Source of the DNA: JACCTU01 sp963809175
Lineage (GTDB): Bacteria > Actinomycetota > Thermoleophilia > Gaiellales > Gaiellaceae
Reading direction: 5' to 3'
Length of the DNA stretch: 64,000 nt
Assembly (NCBI GenBank): GCA_963809175.1
Contig: CAWEIK010000001.1
Coordinates: 806,001-870,000 of the forward strand
Positions 1 to 8,029 of this stretch are shown piece by piece. The notes under the pieces were generated by a model, which was given only the letters and a program-made list of their open reading frames with translations, searched no databases and was not told the DNA's origin. Position 1 is the first letter of the stretch. Each line of letters begins with the position of its first letter. The position numbers and the translations under genes are program-made.

Positions 1-126
1 GCTGCCTCGCGCCTGGAGGTCGTCCAGCCAGGGGAAGCTCTCCTCGTCCGGCGTGTCGTTCGGGCCGGGCTCGGTCTGTGCGTCCATCCGCTCAGCGTCC
101 CAGCAGACCAGCAGCAGGTACTTCAT
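1..126 (-). CDS. YCII-related domain protein (3' end outside window)
   Basis: The 42 visible codons start MKYLLLVCWD, the typical opening of the actinobacterial YCII/DGPF-domain family (YciI-like ferredoxin-fold dimers, often in operons with ECF sigma factors). The start is an ATG at 126 with a purine-rich GAGAGGGG about 7 nt upstream. The gene runs off the left edge, so the catalytic-looking His/Asp region of the family cannot be checked. The family has no settled biochemical role. The call rests on the N-terminal motif only. Confidence 0.72.
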   Translation of the reverse strand, partial: MKYLLLVCWDAERMDAQTEPGPNDTPDEESFPWLDDLQARGS

Positions 127-207
127 CGTCGTCCCCTCTCGTCGGTCGGTATCAGCCCTACCCAGGCACGACGAACGCGCCGGGGCCAGATCGACATCTA
201 GGTGTCG

Positions 208-213
208 TAGACT
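208..213 (+). promoter_or_regulatory. -10 box TAGACT of a probable leaderless transcript
   Basis: TAGACT ends 6 nt before the GTG at 220, so a normal -10 to start-site distance places the first transcribed base on or next to the start codon. No Shine-Dalgarno sequence is visible. The same hexamer recurs upstream of the second glnA at 63706. Confidence 0.4.
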
Positions 214-219
214 CGCCGC

Positions 220-813
220 GTGAATCCACGCGTGAACACGGCCTTGCGCGTTCTCGGGATCGGGGCCCTGGTCGCCGGCGGGCTCGTCGTTGCGCTCGCG
301 GCGCTCCTCGTCGTGCTCCTGATCGGCCCGGTGATCTTCTGGCTCGCCTGGAACGTGCTCGACTTCGCGGCTGCCGTGGGTCTCCCGGAGCTTGGCTTCT
401 GGGGCATCGTGCTCGCGACGCTGTTCCTGGTCATCGGCTGGTTCGGCAAAGTCGTGATCACGGCCGTCGTCTTCCTCGTCGAGCCGTCCTGGTTCGAAGG
501 TGCAGCTGAAGTCCACTGGCCGGAGCCGACGTTCCGAAACTTCGTCGCCGTCGTCCTGCTCGCACTGCTCGACGTCGCGGCCGCACGCCCACGCGCACGA
601 GCGCACCCGTCCCACGACATTCCGGTGACCAGCACGCGCGGCACCCTTCGGACTAGTAGTCGCGTCGCGCGTAGGTCAGTCAGGCTCGCCGTCGTGGTAG
701 TCGAGCGTCTCGATCCGCCCGATCACGCCCGAGGCCGCGGAACCAGACCTTCCGCGAGCGCGGGAACCAGGCCATGTCGTTCGGCTTCCGTGTTCCGTAG
801 ATCAGCATCGTGA
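220..813 (+). CDS. small multi-pass membrane protein, C-terminus uncertain
   Basis: Residues 1-110 form a convincing membrane protein: a short basic N-terminus and hydrophobic segments at about 8-35, 38-55 and 62-90. No family is recognised. After about residue 115 the composition becomes Arg/Ser/Pro rich and the frame runs into the 3' end of the convergent bicupin gene (ends near 676), so the real protein probably stops earlier. A one-base error near 550-600 is likely, given the many similar breaks in this window. The start is the GTG behind a TAGACT box. Confidence 0.42.
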   Translation: MNPRVNTALRVLGIGALVAGGLVVALAALLVVLLIGPVIFWLAWNVLDFAAAVGLPELGFWGIVLATLFLVIGWFGKVVITAVVFLVEPSWFEGAAEVHWPEPTFRNFVAVVLLALLDVAAARPRARAHPSHDIPVTSTRGTLRTSSRVARRSVRLAVVVVERLDPPDHARGRGTRPSASAGTRPCRSASVFRRSAS

Positions 814-1621
814 CGCCTTCCGGCCCGGCGACGAACGCGTGCGAGATCCTCGACCCCGGCGGTCTCGCGACCAGATGCCCGGGCCGCAGCGCATGCTCCT
901 CCATGACCTCGCCGGCAGCCTCGCGCGGCGGTGACGGCCACAGCTCGAGCGTCGCGCTGCCCTCGAGGATGACGAAGACCTCTTCCTCCTCGGAGTGGCA
1001 GTGCGGAGGCGAGCCGCGAGCTCCCGGCGCGATCTGCTCCCAGTGAAACCCCGCGAGCTCCGAGCGGTCCGTCGTCGCCAGCGGCGCCGTGGCGAGCCGA
1101 TCTTCCCAGCGCTCGAGCTCGACCTCGTCGACGTTGAGGATGTTCGCCGGCCGCGGCGCCGGTTCCCCGTAGGCGAGCGGCTCGCCCGCGGCCTCGACGT
1201 CCCACGGGTCGTCGTCGCGCCCCTCGACCCACGGCCACCCGAACCGGATCGCGCGCGAGCGCGGCAGCCAGCCGACCTCGGTCGGGTGCCGCGTGCCGAA
1301 GGCGAGGTACTCGAGCCCGTCCTCGCCCGCGATGAACGTGTGCTCGTGCAGGTTCGCACGGTGGATCACGCAGTCGCGCGGCCGGACCTCGTGCACCTCC
1401 CCGTCCTGCCACGCGAGCCCCGAGCCGGCGAGCACGAAGAAGACCTCCTCGGAGGCCGTGTGCGAGTGGGGCGGCGTCGGCAGCATCCCGGGCGCGACGC
1501 GCACACGGTTCACGCCGACGGTTCGCGTTCCGGCCTCCTGACCGAGCCGCTGCCACGTCGCGTCCATCTCGCCCTTCGCGCGGTGGACGGACTCGACCTC
1601 GTCCCAGTGCACGAGCGTCAC
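676..1621 (-). CDS. bicupin protein (C-terminus frameshifted)
   Basis: Two cupin domains in one chain. The first, at about residues 40-110, has the metal-ligand pattern PPHSHTASEE followed by HRANLHEHTF. The second, at about 195-285, has SPPHCHSEEEE and a late SHAF histidine. The duplicated layout is that of bicupins acting as metal-dependent dioxygenases, isomerases or sugar-binding proteins; the substrate cannot be told. The uninterrupted frame ends at 680 in an Arg-rich tail. Removing one G from a GGG run near 722 gives a tail ending in LDYHDGEPD with stop at 676, which looks like the family ending. The span is 946 nt, one more than a multiple of three. The start is GTG. Confidence 0.74.
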
Positions 1622-1662
1622 GACAGCGAGTTTCGCAGACGCAGAACGTCATAGTTCGGGTC

Positions 1663-2193
1663 ATGGTTCTTCGGACGCTCCGGACGAGCGAGCTCGACGA
1701 GGCGATGCGCGCGGCTGTGATCCGTCTCTGCATCGACGCACATCAGGAGGAGGACTTCCGGAATCTCTTCTCCTACCTTCCGCCCGACGGCCTGCACGTC
1801 GTCGCGGATCTCGGCGAGGAGCTCGTCGGGCACGCCGTCGTGACGACACGCTGGTTGCAGCCACTCGAGCTGCCGCTTCTGCGCACGGCCTACGTCGATG
1901 CCGTTTCGACCTCGCCCGCGCACCAAAACCGAGGGATCGGGAGCGCGGTGATGTCCCAGCTCGCTTCGACCCTCGACGACTACGACGTCGCCTGCCTGGA
2001 GACGGACCGCGTGTCGTTCTACGCACGCCTCGGGTGGGAGGAATGGCGTGGACCGCTCGCGGGCCGGACGGACGAAGGGCTGATCCCGACGCCTGATCAG
2101 AAGGGCGTCATGATCCTGCGCCTCCCGCGAACGCCGGAGCTCGACCTCGACACACTGCTGACGATCGAGGTGCAACCCGTGCGAATCTGGTGA
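1663..2193 (+). CDS. GNAT acetyltransferase resembling aminoglycoside 2'-N-acetyltransferase
   Basis: A 176-residue GNAT-fold protein. The acetyl-CoA pyrophosphate loop is HQNRGIGSAVM (about residues 87-97), the Q/R-x-x-G-x-G/A motif. The later pattern FYARLGWEEWRGP and then TPDQKGVMILRLP parallels the AAC(2')-I proteins of mycobacteria (GWLPWHGP, then RTPDDDGTVFVLP), as does the length (about 180). From the family, the expected activity is acetyl transfer to an amine; whether aminoglycosides are substrates is inference. It sits alone, divergent from the bicupin and convergent with the GST gene. A weak -10 (CATAGT, 1650-1655) lies 7 nt before the ATG and no RBS is visible. Confidence 0.72.
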   Translation: MVLRTLRTSELDEAMRAAVIRLCIDAHQEEDFRNLFSYLPPDGLHVVADLGEELVGHAVVTTRWLQPLELPLLRTAYVDAVSTSPAHQNRGIGSAVMSQLASTLDDYDVACLETDRVSFYARLGWEEWRGPLAGRTDEGLIPTPDQKGVMILRLPRTPELDLDTLLTIEVQPVRIW

Positions 2194-2196
2194 CGG

Positions 2197-2892
2197 CTAG
2201 CCGGCGACCGCCTGGCCCGTGACCTGTGCGATGTAGCCGCGCACGTCGCCCGCCGGTTCGGTGTACGCGTCGCCGAGCGCCGACTCGACCCGCTGCAGGT
2301 AGTCCTTCGTCCAGTCCGGCAGCTCGGTGTCCGTCACCGCCAGGAACTCGAGCGTGCACGCGAGCCGGATGTCGGCGATGCTCGGCTTGTCGCCGCCGAT
2401 GAAGCCGCCGTCCGCGCCGAAGAACTCGCGGTACGTCTCGAGGATGCGCGGGATCGCGTCCTCTGCGGCCTTGCGGGCGCTTTCCTTGTCGTCGTCCGAG
2501 GCCTCCGACGTCGCGACCTCGCCCGGGTACCCGGCGAAGCTCAGGCGCGGATAGGTCGCGCGCGCGACGAGCGGGTAGAGCATGCTCATCGTGTAGAAGT
2601 TCGCGCTGTCCGTCATCGCGCGGCGCCCGAGCTCGGTCGGGTAGAGGTCGTCGCGCCCCTCGCGGCTCGCGAGGTACATCATCACCGCGCAGCTCTCCCC
2701 GAGGACGCCCTTCGGGAGCTCGTCCGTCTCGACCGTCGGCGTCAGCCCGGCCGGGTACTTGGCGAGGTACTCGTCGCCCTGCGTCTGGCCCCAGACGTTC
2801 TCCTCCTCGTACGGGAGCCCGGCTGCCCGCACGAAGACGCGGACGGACATGTTGTTCACGCTGGGCGGGAGCATGTTCAGCTTCAAGGACAT
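2197..2892 (-). CDS. glutathione S-transferase family protein
   Basis: Two-domain GST architecture: an N-terminal thioredoxin-like part (SVNNMSVRVFVRAAGLPYEE, the GLTPTVETD region with the cis-Pro, then GESCAVMMYLA) and an all-alpha C-terminal part with the N-capping motif SIADIRLACTLEFL. Cytosolic; likely thiol conjugation or reduction. Actinobacteria often lack glutathione, so the thiol is uncertain. An upstream TTG could add two residues, but the ATG at 2892 is preferred because GGAGG lies 7 nt before it. The stop is 3 nt from the convergent acetyltransferase stop. Confidence 0.76.
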   Translation of the reverse strand: MSLKLNMLPPSVNNMSVRVFVRAAGLPYEEENVWGQTQGDEYLAKYPAGLTPTVETDELPKGVLGESCAVMMYLASREGRDDLYPTELGRRAMTDSANFYTMSMLYPLVARATYPRLSFAGYPGEVATSEASDDDKESARKAAEDAIPRILETYREFFGADGGFIGGDKPSIADIRLACTLEFLAVTDTELPDWTKDYLQRVESALGDAYTEPAGDVRGYIAQVTGQAVAG

Positions 2893-3035
2893 GGCCAACC
2901 TCCGAAGTCGCTTGCCACGCCGAGCATATTCCTGTGCTCGATTGCCGCAAAGTGGTCGGTAGACTGGCTTTCCGGCTGTGAGCCGGCCCCGGCGGGCAGG
3001 ACTCCGTCGGAACGACGACGAAGGGAAACCGATCG

Positions 3036-3230
3036 ATGGCGACCAAGCGACAGACGACGATGGCCAAGCTCCAGCGTGAGCGCAAGGTCCAGGAGAAGCG
3101 CGAGAAGAAGCTGGAGAAGAAGCAGGCGGCCGCGGCGATGAAGCAGGCGATCGAGTCCGGCGAGCTGCCGGAGGGATACGTCGAGCAGCCGCAGGTCGAG
3201 GACGAACGCCCGAACCTGAACGCTCCCTAG
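3036..3230 (+). CDS. small Lys/Glu-rich coiled-coil protein
   Basis: A 64-residue protein. Residues 9-45 are a highly charged helix of alternating Lys/Arg and Glu (QRERKVQEKREKKLEKKQ), followed by a short acidic tail. Short proteins of this look are common in Actinobacteria but have no known function; nucleic-acid or ribosome binding would be a guess. A purine-rich GAAGGGA precedes the ATG by about 9 nt. Its stop interlocks with the stop of the convergent YjbR gene on the palindrome CTAG at 3227-3230. Confidence 0.6.
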   Translation: MATKRQTTMAKLQRERKVQEKREKKLEKKQAAAAMKQAIESGELPEGYVEQPQVEDERPNLNAP

Positions 3231-3610
3231 TCGGTTCGGCTCATCTGCTCGACGAGCTTCGGCGGCGCCACCTCCGCGTAGGCGTCCTCCACGATGCCCG
3301 CGAGCTCGTCCCAGTCCAGCGCCCGGTCGAGCCGGAAGCCGAGCCAGCCTCGGTGGCCGACGTACGGCGGGACGAAGAACCGCTCCGGGTCGGCCTCGAC
3401 GAGCATCGCCTGCGTCCCGGGCTCGGCGGCACACCAGATCGCGAAGCGGCCGTCGCCGTGGTGGTTCGAGAGCACCATCAGGAACGCGCGCTTGCCGCGC
3501 ACGAAGAACGTCGGCGCGCCGTGGCTCAGGCGCTCGCTCACCTCGGGCAGCGCGAGGCAGAGCTTGCGGATCCGCGCGAGCGTCCGCTCGCGGTCGCGGG
3601 CGGCGACCAT
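3227..3610 (-). CDS. MmcQ/YjbR family protein
   Basis: A 127-residue protein with family hallmarks: LALPEVSERLSHGAPTFFV near the N-terminus, FAIWCAAEPGTQAMLVEADPERFFVPPYVGHRGWLGFRLD in the middle and a DWDELAGIVEDAY helix at the end. The fold is CyaY-like alpha/beta and DNA binding has been proposed for some members; the role is unresolved. Length is normal. A TAGCCT box at 3618-3623 ends 7 nt before the ATG, so the gene may be leaderless even though it follows another minus-strand gene closely. Confidence 0.8.
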   Translation of the reverse strand: MVAARDRERTLARIRKLCLALPEVSERLSHGAPTFFVRGKRAFLMVLSNHHGDGRFAIWCAAEPGTQAMLVEADPERFFVPPYVGHRGWLGFRLDRALDWDELAGIVEDAYAEVAPPKLVEQMSRTD

Positions 3611-3620
3611 GACCGGGAGG

Positions 3621-4355
3621 CTAGTCGCGGGAGAAGTTCGGCCCGGTCCAGGCGTTCGGGTCGAAGCCGTACGTGGCGATGGGATCGAGCTCTGCGATCG
3701 GCTCGCCGCGCTGGTCGCACTGCCACACGCGCTCGCGCTCGGTGCCGCGCTGCCGAACGATCTCGAGTACCTCCGGTGACTCTGCGGCGAGGTACTCGAA
3801 GGCGAAGTCGGTCGCCTCGAGAAAGCTGTCGGTCGAGAAGAGCGCCGTCTTCTCGGGCTCCTTGACCTCGTAGAACGACTCGTCCGGGAACGAGGAGGTG
3901 ACGGGACGGGCGGCGGCGTCGGCCCCGATCGCGAGGCCGTGCTGCTCGCTCAGCGCCGCGGCGAGGTCGAGCATGGTCACGCCGTGCTCGGTGACGAGCA
4001 CCTCGCCGAGCTTGCGGTCCGAGCTGCGCTGGGTCGCGAGCGCCTCGTCGAGCGCGGCTTGCGAGATCGTCCCGCGCGTGACGAGCAGTCGGCCGAGTGG
4101 TTGCCACGGTGCCGGCGGCTCCGAGGGCTCCACGGCGGAAACCGTCACCGTGGGTAGCTCGATTCCGTACTGCTCCGCGAGCGCCCGCGTGAGCTGGGCT
4201 CCCGTGAGCGCTCCTCTCGAGACGAGCACCTCGCCGAGCCGGCGTCCCGTTGCGCGCTGCTCGGTCAGCGCGTCCTCGAGGTCGGCCGGAACGATCAGGC
4301 CGCGCTCGACCAGGAGCTCGCCGAGGAGCCGCGATGGGAACGTGAAGGGCATCAC
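3621..4355 (-). CDS. protein with two MshEN (GspE/PilB N-terminal) domains and no ATPase
   Basis: Residues 5-70 and 85-150 are two copies of the same fold: LGELLVERGLIVPADLEDALTEQ...GRRLGEVLVSRGALT, then LGRLLVTRGTISQAALDEALATQ...DRKLGEVLVTEHGVT. This is the MshEN pattern found at the N-terminus of type II secretion/type IV pilus ATPases, where it can bind c-di-GMP. No Walker A or B motif follows; the last 95 residues are a separate acidic region rich in Phe, Glu and Trp. It may be a stand-alone c-di-GMP receptor or adaptor; that is inference. It starts at GTG just before an ATG. Confidence 0.7.
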   Translation of the reverse strand: MMPFTFPSRLLGELLVERGLIVPADLEDALTEQRATGRRLGEVLVSRGALTGAQLTRALAEQYGIELPTVTVSAVEPSEPPAPWQPLGRLLVTRGTISQAALDEALATQRSSDRKLGEVLVTEHGVTMLDLAAALSEQHGLAIGADAAARPVTSSFPDESFYEVKEPEKTALFSTDSFLEATDFAFEYLAAESPEVLEIVRQRGTERERVWQCDQRGEPIAELDPIATYGFDPNAWTGPNFSRD

Positions 4356-4392
4356 CTCGGGGGATATCGGCAGATCAGCGGCGCAGCATGAG

Positions 4393-4960
4393 CTACGGCG
4401 CGGCGAAGTCGACGACGATCCGAGCCGGGTTCTCGAGGGTGAGCACGCGGAACGGGACGCGGGCCTCGAGCCCGATCGCCCAGGTCAGTACCGCCTCGAA
4501 GTCACCCGTGCGGACGACCTCCAGCACCGGCGTGCCAGGTCCGGGAAGTCGCCTCGGGCCCGTGTAGATCAGCTCCCCCTCCGGGACCGAGAGGTCGAAG
4601 CCGGACGCCGGCTCCATCCGAACGACCACGAAAGCGTTGCCGTCCAACTCGACGACGTTGCCCGAGCCGTCCTCGCGGAGCGGGGGCTCGACGTACTCGA
4701 CTCGGTAGCCGGGGAGCCCGTTCCGGAACTGGAAGACGACCCGGTCGTAGCCGTCGTGGCCCGCCGACCGCGACCCGCTCGAGCAGGGCCGTCTCGGAGA
4801 TCTTCGCGGCCCCTGTGACCGGTCCGGTGGTGCCCTCGAAGGTCTCCCCGGTCGTCGTCGGCGCCGTTGTCGTCGTGGTCGGGAGCGACCCGGTCTGGTC
4901 GTCGTCGTCGGACCCCGCGCAGCCGAGCCCGGCGAGCACGAGGATCGCCGCTGTCACCAC
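4393..4960 (-). CDS. lipoprotein with AMIN-like domain (frameshifted)
   Basis: The N-terminus is a lipoprotein signal peptide (ILVLAGLGC, lipobox Cys about residue 14), then a Thr-rich linker. The C-terminal part has the AMIN-like pattern: GYDRVVFQF, then PGYRVEYV, then LDGNAFVVVRMEPASGFDL and a final RVLTLENPARIVVDF. The two halves lie in different frames. Removing one G from the GGG at about 4757 joins them, and the 568-nt span is one over a multiple of three. AMIN-type domains bind cell-wall or envelope polymers, so an exported envelope role is likely. The start is uncertain: GTG at 4960, or slightly upstream. It lies downstream of no obvious operon. Confidence 0.64.
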
Positions 4961-5036
4961 CAGTGCGAGGCGCGTTCCGATCGGCCAAATGTAGTGAGCG
5001 GTTGTGAAGATCGCGTATGCGGGGAGCCTCCAGGGC

Positions 5037-5042
5037 TACCCT
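5037..5042 (+). promoter_or_regulatory. -10 box TACCCT of a probable leaderless transcript
   Basis: TACCCT ends 8 nt before the ATG at 5051. No RBS is visible between them. Confidence 0.3.
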
Positions 5043-5050
5043 GGCGAACG

Positions 5051-5242
5051 ATGGGCCGAAAGCGCGACCTGACGACCCGGGGCGTCAAGAAGCTGACCGA
5101 GCGCGAGCGGACGGTCGGGCTCGAAGCGGACGACGAGGCCGCGCGCTGGCTCGGCGAGCACGACCCGAAGCCGCCTCCCGCAACGCCGAAGTCGGCGCAC
5201 AAGTCGAAGCTGCTCCACCGCTGGCGGCAGCAGAACCGCTGA
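5051..5242 (+). CDS. small basic protein of unknown function
   Basis: A 63-residue Lys/Arg-rich protein (MGRKRDLTTRGVKKLTERER at the start, HKSKLLHRWRQQNR at the end) with an acidic middle. The frame extends upstream to 4994 but the ATG at 5051 is preferred: the protein becomes compositionally uniform there and a TACCCT box sits 8 nt before it. No family is recognised. It lies 6 nt before the DUF2000 gene, so the two are probably co-transcribed. Confidence 0.52.
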   Translation: MGRKRDLTTRGVKKLTERERTVGLEADDEAARWLGEHDPKPPPATPKSAHKSKLLHRWRQQNR

Positions 5243-5248
5243 GCCTCC

Positions 5249-5659
5249 GTGCAGTTTGCGACCAAGATCGCGGTCGTTCTCCGCGACGATCTCGCCGTCT
5301 GGCAGAAGGCGAACGTGACGGCGTTCCTCGTCAGCGGGATCGCCGGCACCGACCCCGAAACAGTCGGCGTCCCGTACGCCGACGCGTCGGGTAACCACTA
5401 CCTACCGATGTTCAGGGAGCCGGTGCTCGTCTACGCCGCGGACGCGGCGGGCCTACGCCGCGCGTACGAGCGTGCGATGCAGCGTGACGTCGAGCTGGCG
5501 ATCTACACGCACGAGCTCTTCGTGACCGATCACGACGAGGCGAACCGCGCGGCGGTAGCCGCCGTACCCGGCGAAGACCTCGACCTCGTCGGGATCGCGA
5601 TGCGCGCCGAACGCAAGGTCGTCGACAAGGTGCTCGACCGGCTCAGACCGCACCCATAG
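5249..5659 (+). CDS. DUF2000 family protein
   Basis: A 136-residue protein with the family pattern: KIAVVLRDDLAVWQKANVTAFLVSGIAG at the start, then DASGNHYLPMFREPVLVYAA and a late YTHELFVTDHDEANRAAVAAV, DLVGIAMRAERK. The fold resembles peptidyl-tRNA hydrolase 2, but the function is not established. Length is standard and it is intact. It starts with GTG. It ends 16 nt from the convergent ettA stop. Confidence 0.76.
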   Translation: MQFATKIAVVLRDDLAVWQKANVTAFLVSGIAGTDPETVGVPYADASGNHYLPMFREPVLVYAADAAGLRRAYERAMQRDVELAIYTHELFVTDHDEANRAAVAAVPGEDLDLVGIAMRAERKVVDKVLDRLRPHP

Positions 5660-5675
5660 ACGAGACGCCCGCGGC

Positions 5676-7349
5676 TTACGCGCGAACGAGCGGCTTGTAC
5701 TTGATGCGGTGCGGCTCGAGCGCGTCCGCGCCCTTCGTCTCCTTGATCCAGTCGGCGTACTCCTCCCAGCCGCCCTCGAACCACGTCACCTGGGAGTCGC
5801 CGTCGAAGTGGAGGATGTGCGTCGCGATCCGGTCGAGGAACCAGCGATCGTGCGAGATCACCACCGCGCAGCCGGCGAAGTCGAGGAGCGCTTCCTCGAG
5901 CGCGCGCAGCGTGTCGACGTCGAGGTCGTTCGTCGGCTCGTCGAGCATCAGCACGTTCCCGCCCGAGCGGAGCACCTTCGCGAGGTGCACGCGGTTCCGC
6001 TCGCCGCCGGAGAGGTCGCCGACGCGCTTCTGCTGGTCGCCGCCCCTGAAGTTGAACCACGAGACGTACTGGCGCGAGTTGAGCTCGCGCTTGCCGAGCT
6101 CGATCGTGTCCAGCCCGCCGCTGATCTCCTTCCAGACGGTCGCGGCCGGATCGAGCGACTCGCGCGACTGGTCGACGTAGGCGAGCTGCACGGTGTCGCC
6201 GACGCGGAGGGTGCCGGTGTCCGGCGACTCCTCGCCGACGATCATCCGGAAGAGCGTCGTCTTCCCCGCGCCGTTCGGGCCGATCACGCCGACGATGCCG
6301 GCGGGCGGCAGCGAGAACGTCAGGTCCTCGAACAGCAGCCGGTCGCCGAAGCCCTTCGAGACGCCTTCGGCCTCGATCACGACGTCCCCGAGCCGCGGTC
6401 CGGGCGGGATGTGGATCTCGACCTTGTCGAGCCTCACGTTCTGCTCGTCCGCGAGCAGCTTCTCGTACGCACCGAGGCGCGCCTTCGACTTCGCGTGGCG
6501 CGCGCGGGGGCTCGCGCGGACCCACTCGAGCTCGCGCGCGAGCGTGCGCTGCCGAGCCGACGACTGCTTCTCCTCGATCGCGAGGCGCGTCTGCTTCTGC
6601 TCGAGCCAGGACGAGTAGTTGCCCTCGAAGGGGAGTCCCTTGCCGCGGTCGAGCTCGAGGATCCAGCCGGCGACGTTGTCGAGGAAGTACCGGTCGTGCG
6701 TGACCGCCACGACCGTGCCCTTGTAGTCGTCGAGAAAGCGCTCGAGCCACCAGACCGATTCGGCGTCGAGGTGGTTCGTCGGCTCGTCGAGCAGCAGGAG
6801 GTCGGGCGCGGAGAGCAGCAACCGCGCGAGTGCGACTCGGCGCCGTTCGCCACCCGAGAGCGAGACGACGTCGCGGTCGCCGTCCGGCGTGCGCAGCGCG
6901 TCCATCGCACGGTCGAGCGTCGCGTCGAGCTCCCAGAGGTCGCGTCGGTCGATCTCGTCCTGCACCTTCGACTGCTCGGCGAGCAGCGTGTCGAAGTCGG
7001 CGTCCGGCTCGGCGAACTGCGCGGAGATCGTGTTGAAGCGGTCGAGCAGGTCGCGCGCCTCGCGCACGCCGTCCTCGACGTTCTCGCGCACGGTCTTCTC
7101 CGGGTCGAGGTCGGGCTCCTGCGAGAGCAGGCCGACGGTCGCGTTGCGCGCGAGCTGCGCCTCGCCGGAGGACGGTTCCTCGACCCCGGCCATGATCCGC
7201 AGCACCGTCGACTTCCCCGCGCCGTTCGGCCCGAGCACGCCGATCTTCGCCCCCGGCAGGAACGAAAGCGAGACGTTCGAGAGCACCTGGCGCTCGGGGC
7301 CGTAGAACTTGTCGACCCGGTACATGGTGAAGATGTAGTCGCTGCTCAT
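5676..7349 (-). CDS. ettA: energy-dependent translational throttle protein EttA (ABC-F ATPase)
   Basis: A 557-residue ABC-F protein with two ATPase domains and no membrane segments. Walker A motifs are GPNGAGKST (about residue 40) and GPNGAGKTT (about 350); signatures are LSGGERRRVALA and LSGGERNRVHLA; Walker B motifs LLLLDEPTNHLDA and VLMLDEPTNDLDV. The charged linker between the domains (about 245-310) includes the arm and P-site interaction motif. The start MSSDYIFTMYRVDK and overall length match EttA rather than Uup or other ABC-F types. EttA binds the ribosomal E site and gates entry into elongation according to the ADP/ATP ratio. Intact. Confidence 0.94.
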   Translation of the reverse strand: MSSDYIFTMYRVDKFYGPERQVLSNVSLSFLPGAKIGVLGPNGAGKSTVLRIMAGVEEPSSGEAQLARNATVGLLSQEPDLDPEKTVRENVEDGVREARDLLDRFNTISAQFAEPDADFDTLLAEQSKVQDEIDRRDLWELDATLDRAMDALRTPDGDRDVVSLSGGERRRVALARLLLSAPDLLLLDEPTNHLDAESVWWLERFLDDYKGTVVAVTHDRYFLDNVAGWILELDRGKGLPFEGNYSSWLEQKQTRLAIEEKQSSARQRTLARELEWVRASPRARHAKSKARLGAYEKLLADEQNVRLDKVEIHIPPGPRLGDVVIEAEGVSKGFGDRLLFEDLTFSLPPAGIVGVIGPNGAGKTTLFRMIVGEESPDTGTLRVGDTVQLAYVDQSRESLDPAATVWKEISGGLDTIELGKRELNSRQYVSWFNFRGGDQQKRVGDLSGGERNRVHLAKVLRSGGNVLMLDEPTNDLDVDTLRALEEALLDFAGCAVVISHDRWFLDRIATHILHFDGDSQVTWFEGGWEEYADWIKETKGADALEPHRIKYKPLVRA

Positions 7350-7357
7350 CGCGGGCG

Positions 7358-7373
7358 ACGATAGCCGTAGGAT
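7358..7373. promoter_or_regulatory. divergent leaderless promoter region for ettA and the methyltransferase
   Basis: Two -10 boxes lie between start codons only 32 nt apart. On the minus strand TATCGT (plus coordinates 7358-7363) ends 8 nt before the ettA ATG. On the plus strand TAGGAT (7368-7373) ends 8 nt before the ATG at 7382. Neither gene has a recognisable RBS. Confidence 0.4.
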
Positions 7374-7381
7374 GCGCTGCG

Positions 7382-8029
7382 ATGCCGCGCTGCTGCTCGA
7401 CGAGCGCGTACGGTGAGTTCTTCGACGAGAAGCTCGCCCGGCGCGATGCCGAGGGATATCGCACGCATGGGCTCAAGGGCGCCGGGCTGCGACTCGTCGA
7501 CCTGATCGCGGCTCGAGGCGTCGAGCAGGCAGACGTGCTCGAGATCGGCGGCGGGATCGGCGCGCTGCAGCTGGAGCTGCTGGAGCGTGGTGCGGCGCGC
7601 ACGACGAACGCGGAGCTCTCACCGGCGTACGAGGGCGAAGCGGTCGCGCTGCTCCAGGAACGGTCGCTCACCCAACGCGTTGACCGGCGGATCGTCGACC
7701 TCGTGAACGAACCGGACGCTGTTCCTTCCGCAGACGTCGTGCTGCTGCACCGGGTCGTCTGCTGCTACCCGGACTCCGAACGACTTCTCGGTACCGCGGC
7801 TCGCAAGACGAGGCGCCTGCTCGCATTTTCGTTCCCGCCGGATCTCGCCGTCGCCCGCGCGGCCATCCACCTCCTGAACCTCTGGCCGCGGCTCCGTGGC
7901 TGCGACTTCCGCTCGTACGTGCACTCGGAGCGCCAGATGCTCGCCGCAGTCGAGCAAAACGGCTTTCGCATCGTGTCTCGCGAGCGCTCGGGGCTCTGGC
8001 GCATTGCGCTGCTCGAGCGCGCCTCGTGA
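7382..8029 (+). CDS. class I SAM-dependent methyltransferase
   Basis: A 215-residue protein with the SAM-binding glycine loop VLEIGGGIGALQLELL (about residues 50-65), then an acidic residue in NAELSP and motif IV-like ADVVLLHRVVCCYPD. The N-terminal CCSTSAYGEFFDEKLARRD and internal VVCCYPD are Cys-rich features seen in a group of uncharacterised actinobacterial methyltransferases. The substrate is unknown; small-molecule methylation is likelier than nucleic acid. It overlaps the next gene by 4 nt, so the two are translationally coupled. Confidence 0.78.
   Translation: MPRCCSTSAYGEFFDEKLARRDAEGYRTHGLKGAGLRLVDLIAARGVEQADVLEIGGGIGALQLELLERGAARTTNAELSPAYEGEAVALLQERSLTQRVDRRIVDLVNEPDAVPSADVVLLHRVVCCYPDSERLLGTAARKTRRLLAFSFPPDLAVARAAIHLLNLWPRLRGCDFRSYVHSERQMLAAVEQNGFRIVSRERSGLWRIALLERAS

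Noticed and set aside
5530..7671. 713-codon open frame antisense to ettA, and many similar long Arg/Ala-rich frames
   Set aside because: Shadow of the high-GC coding strand; composition is Arg/Ala/Ser biased and the opposite strand encodes clear conserved proteins.
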